From contig NZ_CP013422.1 of assembly GCF_001718695.1 (NCBI RefSeq), positions 124,001 through 188,000 on the forward strand: a stretch of DNA of 64,000 bases, given 5' to 3'. The translations under genes and the position numbers were made by a program. The notes beneath the pieces are model-generated. The model did not search any database, was not told the origin of the DNA, and worked only from the letters and a program-made list of their open reading frames with translations. Positions within the stretch are counted from its first letter, which is position 1. Each line of letters starts with the position of its first letter. The stretch comes from Burkholderia ubonensis (lineage in GTDB: Bacteria > Pseudomonadota > Gammaproteobacteria > Burkholderiales > Burkholderiaceae). Positions 61,997-64,000 of the stretch are shown one piece after another.

Positions 61997-63361
61997 TTAC
62001 TTGATCGTCGCGAACAGCAGGTTCAGCCCTTCGGCGAGAAGCGGGTGAGCGAGGATCGCGTCGCGCACGGACGTATAAGGCAGCTTGCCGATCATCGCCA
62101 TCTGCACGGCCGACATCACTTCGCCCGCGCCCGAGCCGACCATCGTGAAGCCGAGGATCTGGCCGCTGTCGGGTGCGACGAGCGCCTTCATGAAGCCGCG
62201 CGTGGTGCCATTGGTGCGCGCGCGCGGCACGGCTGCCATCGGCAGTTTCGCGACGATGACCGGCGTGTTGCGCGCTTTGGCGTCCGTTTCGTTCAGACCG
62301 ATGCGCGCCAGCTCCGGATCGGTGAACAACGCGTACGGAATCACCCGCGACGCCGTGCTGCCGCCGCGTCCGTCGATGCCGGCTTTCAGCACGCGATAGT
62401 CGTCGAACGACGCATGCGTGAACATCGGCGTGCCGGCCACTTCGCCGATCGCCCAGGTGCGTTGCGCGGTGGTCGCCAGCGTGTCGTCGACCTCGATGAA
62501 GCCGCGCGCGTCGCGCTCGACGCCGGCCAGATCGAGGCCGAGGTCGTCGGTGACCGGGCGCCGGCCCGTCGCCACCAGCAGATGGCTGCCTTCGACGGTC
62601 GTGCCGTCGGCGAGCACGACCGTGACGCCGGTGCCCGATAGGCCCTCCACGCTGGCAATGCGTGCAGACAGCCGCAACGCGATCCCGTCGGCTTCGAACG
62701 CGTTCTGGATCTCGATGCTGACGTCCTCGTCCTCGCGAACCGCGACGCGCGGCGCGTCGTGAATCACTACGACTTCGCTGCCGAGACGCCGGAACGCCTG
62801 CGCCATCTCGAGGCCGATGTAGCCGCCGCCGATGACGATCAGCCGTGCCGGCAGCACGTCGAGGCCGAGCGCCTCGACGTGGGTCAGCGGAGCGGCGTCG
62901 CGCAGCCCCGGCACGTCGGGGATCGTCGCCACGGTGCCGGTGTTGATGTAGACGTTCTCGCCTTCGAACAGCTGCTCGCTGCCGTCGGCGGCGCGCACGG
63001 CGATGCGCCGCGGCGCGACGAAGCGGCCGGAGCCGATCACCAGATCGAGGCCGGACTGCTCGAACGCGCGGCGGTTGACGTCGACCATCCCGTCGACCAC
63101 GGCGCGGACGTTCGCGTGGACCCGCGCCATGTCGGCCACCGGATGCGCCGTCGCGTCGGCCGAGCGCCACGCATGCATGTTGCGGGCATTCTGGATCAGC
63201 GTCTTGCTCGGAATGCAGGCGACGTTGATGCACGAACCGCCGATCATCCCGCGCTCGATGATGGCCACGCGCTTGCCGCTACGCGCGAGATCCATCGCCA
63301 GCGACTTGCCGCCCTTGCCGCCGCCGAGGAACAGATACTCGTATTGTTTGGGGCTTTCCAT
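61997..63361 (-). CDS. FAD-dependent pyridine nucleotide-disulfide oxidoreductase
   Basis: A 454-residue enzyme of the glutathione/mercuric/lipoamide reductase superfamily. The FAD-binding motif is FLGGGKGGKS, the redox-active pair is C44/C49 in GGSCINVACIPSKT, the NAD(P) motif is VIGGGYIGLEMAQAFRRLG, and the dimerisation domain contains RVIPYALFTDPELARIGL. There is no N-terminal heavy-metal domain. It most resembles the mercuric-reductase-like or dihydrolipoyl dehydrogenase-like soluble enzymes with unassigned substrate. The closing region lacks the conserved HxxxxE of classical members, so the substrate and activity are unclear. Confidence 0.82.
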   Translation of the reverse strand: MESPKQYEYLFLGGGKGGKSLAMDLARSGKRVAIIERGMIGGSCINVACIPSKTLIQNARNMHAWRSADATAHPVADMARVHANVRAVVDGMVDVNRRAFEQSGLDLVIGSGRFVAPRRIAVRAADGSEQLFEGENVYINTGTVATIPDVPGLRDAAPLTHVEALGLDVLPARLIVIGGGYIGLEMAQAFRRLGSEVVVIHDAPRVAVREDEDVSIEIQNAFEADGIALRLSARIASVEGLSGTGVTVVLADGTTVEGSHLLVATGRRPVTDDLGLDLAGVERDARGFIEVDDTLATTAQRTWAIGEVAGTPMFTHASFDDYRVLKAGIDGRGGSTASRVIPYALFTDPELARIGLNETDAKARNTPVIVAKLPMAAVPRARTNGTTRGFMKALVAPDSGQILGFTMVGSGAGEVMSAVQMAMIGKLPYTSVRDAILAHPLLAEGLNLLFATIK

Positions 63362-63405
63362 GACGCGACTCCTCAGGTTGTCCAAAAGATCGAATCCGCG
63401 AGGAC

Positions 63406-64000
63406 TCACGCGACCGGAATGGGGTTTTCCGCGAGCGCCTGATTGAACTGCTCGACGAATGCATGCTCGTTCGGGCCGACGTTGTTGCGCAGCGGCTGTG
63501 CGATCTCGACCACGACTTCGGTCGTCGCGGTTTCGAGACGCTGGATCGTCTCCGCGATGAACGCGTCGAGCGGCATCGCGCGCGGATCGCCGCTCTTGTG
63601 GACGAGGTCCGTATCGACCCACGGCGGCGCGATTTCGAGCACCCGCACGCTCGTGTCGCGCAATGCGAAGCGCTGCGACAGCGTGTACGAGTGAATCGCC
63701 GCCTTGGTGGCCGAGTAGAGCGCGGTGGACGCAAGCGGCACGTAGGCGAGAACGGAGCTGTTGTTGATGATGTACGACTCCGGTTGCGCCTTCAGATGCT
63801 CGACGAGCGCGGCGCTCAGGCGCACCGGGCCGAGCAGGTTGGTGTTCACGAGCCGCACGGCCTGGGCATCGTCGAGCGCACCGGCGGCATCGTCGAACGG
63901 CATGATGCCCGCGTTGTTGACGAGGACGTTCAAGGTCGGATAGTCGGCGATCAGCTGGCGTGCGACGCGCTCGATCTGCTGCGCGTCGCCGACGTCCAGC
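63406..64000 (-). CDS. short-chain dehydrogenase, partial
   Basis: About 197 C-terminal-side residues of an SDR; the N-terminus with the TGxxxGxG motif is beyond the right edge. The stretch includes NVLVNNAG, IINNSSVLAY (catalytic Ser), ALYSATKAAIHSYT (YSATK, catalytic Tyr and Lys) and APPWVDTDL. It looks like the DltE-like subgroup of cytoplasmic oxidoreductases. It lies 44 bases upstream of the disulfide oxidoreductase gene in the same direction and is probably in the same operon. Substrate unknown. Confidence 0.82.
   Translation of the reverse strand, partial: LDVGDAQQIERVARQLIADYPTLNVLVNNAGIMPFDDAAGALDDAQAVRLVNTNLLGPVRLSAALVEHLKAQPESYIINNSSVLAYVPLASTALYSATKAAIHSYTLSQRFALRDTSVRVLEIAPPWVDTDLVHKSGDPRAMPLDAFIAETIQRLETATTEVVVEIAQPLRNNVGPNEHAFVEQFNQALAENPIPVA

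Overview
This is a GC-rich (roughly two-thirds G+C), gene-dense window with short intergenic gaps. It looks like a Burkholderia-type betaproteobacterium. The pointers are GCG/CGC/GAC-rich codon use, a 338-residue ACC deaminase divergent from its Lrp-type regulator, BvgS-like hybrid kinases, a BetR-type HTH response regulator, and many LysR, AraC and Lrp regulators beside single metabolic genes. The accessory-metabolism content and the lack of ribosomal or core operons suggest a secondary chromosome; that is inference. I found no rRNA, tRNA, CRISPR array, transposase, integrase or phage gene. All genes were called by reading the frames, and no database search was possible.

Layout. 1-9.9 kb: BenE-type transporter (cut by the left edge), fatty-acid desaturase, PhnD-like binding protein, a zinc-ribbon protein coupled to DEAD-box helicase DbpA, a small lipoprotein, an Lrp regulator divergent from an acetylpolyamine amidohydrolase, an MscS channel, and an Lgt-like/TlpA thioredoxin fusion. 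10-18.5 kb: ArsR regulator with a clear promoter/operator leading into a PLP decarboxylase, then cupin, SDR, AzlCD exporter with divergent Lrp regulator, DUF2322, thioredoxin-like and YjbQ genes. 18.5-30.2 kb: a signal-transduction island. It holds one operon (BetR-HTH response regulator, periplasmic SUOX-fold protein, hybrid kinase) divergent from a BvgAS-like set (hybrid kinase with degenerate receivers, small protein, NarL-type regulator, second hybrid kinase with intact receiver and Hpt).

30.3-34.8 kb: acdS/acdR, a PoxB-type pyruvate oxidase and a roughly 200-bp pentanucleotide repeat. 35-44.5 kb: LysR, DUF3422, LuxR-type regulator, MFS symporter, HxlR/GST pair, and a CaCA-family antiporter preceded by a yybP-ykoY (Mn2+) riboswitch and a short coupled leader ORF. 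44.6-55.7 kb: secreted ExeM/NucH nuclease, S10-family serine carboxypeptidase lipoprotein, EF-hand protein, glyA, a cysteine desulfurase fused to a DUF442 phosphatase/sulfurtransferase domain, GST, AraC regulator and an exported protein. 56-64 kb: LysR, a FixLJ-like three-gene signalling operon, an MFS symporter with a probable frameshifted start, a flavin disulfide oxidoreductase, and an SDR cut by the right edge.

The points most worth following up are the double BvgS-like locus with its pseudo-receiver kinase, the BetR/SUOX-like/kinase operon with an inverted repeat bracketing a strong promoter between the two clusters, the Mn2+ riboswitch in front of a CaCA exporter, the cysteine desulfurase-DUF442 fusion, and several tandem repeats (pentamer array, 168-bp duplication, acdR-tail duplication, in-frame linker repeat in a kinase).
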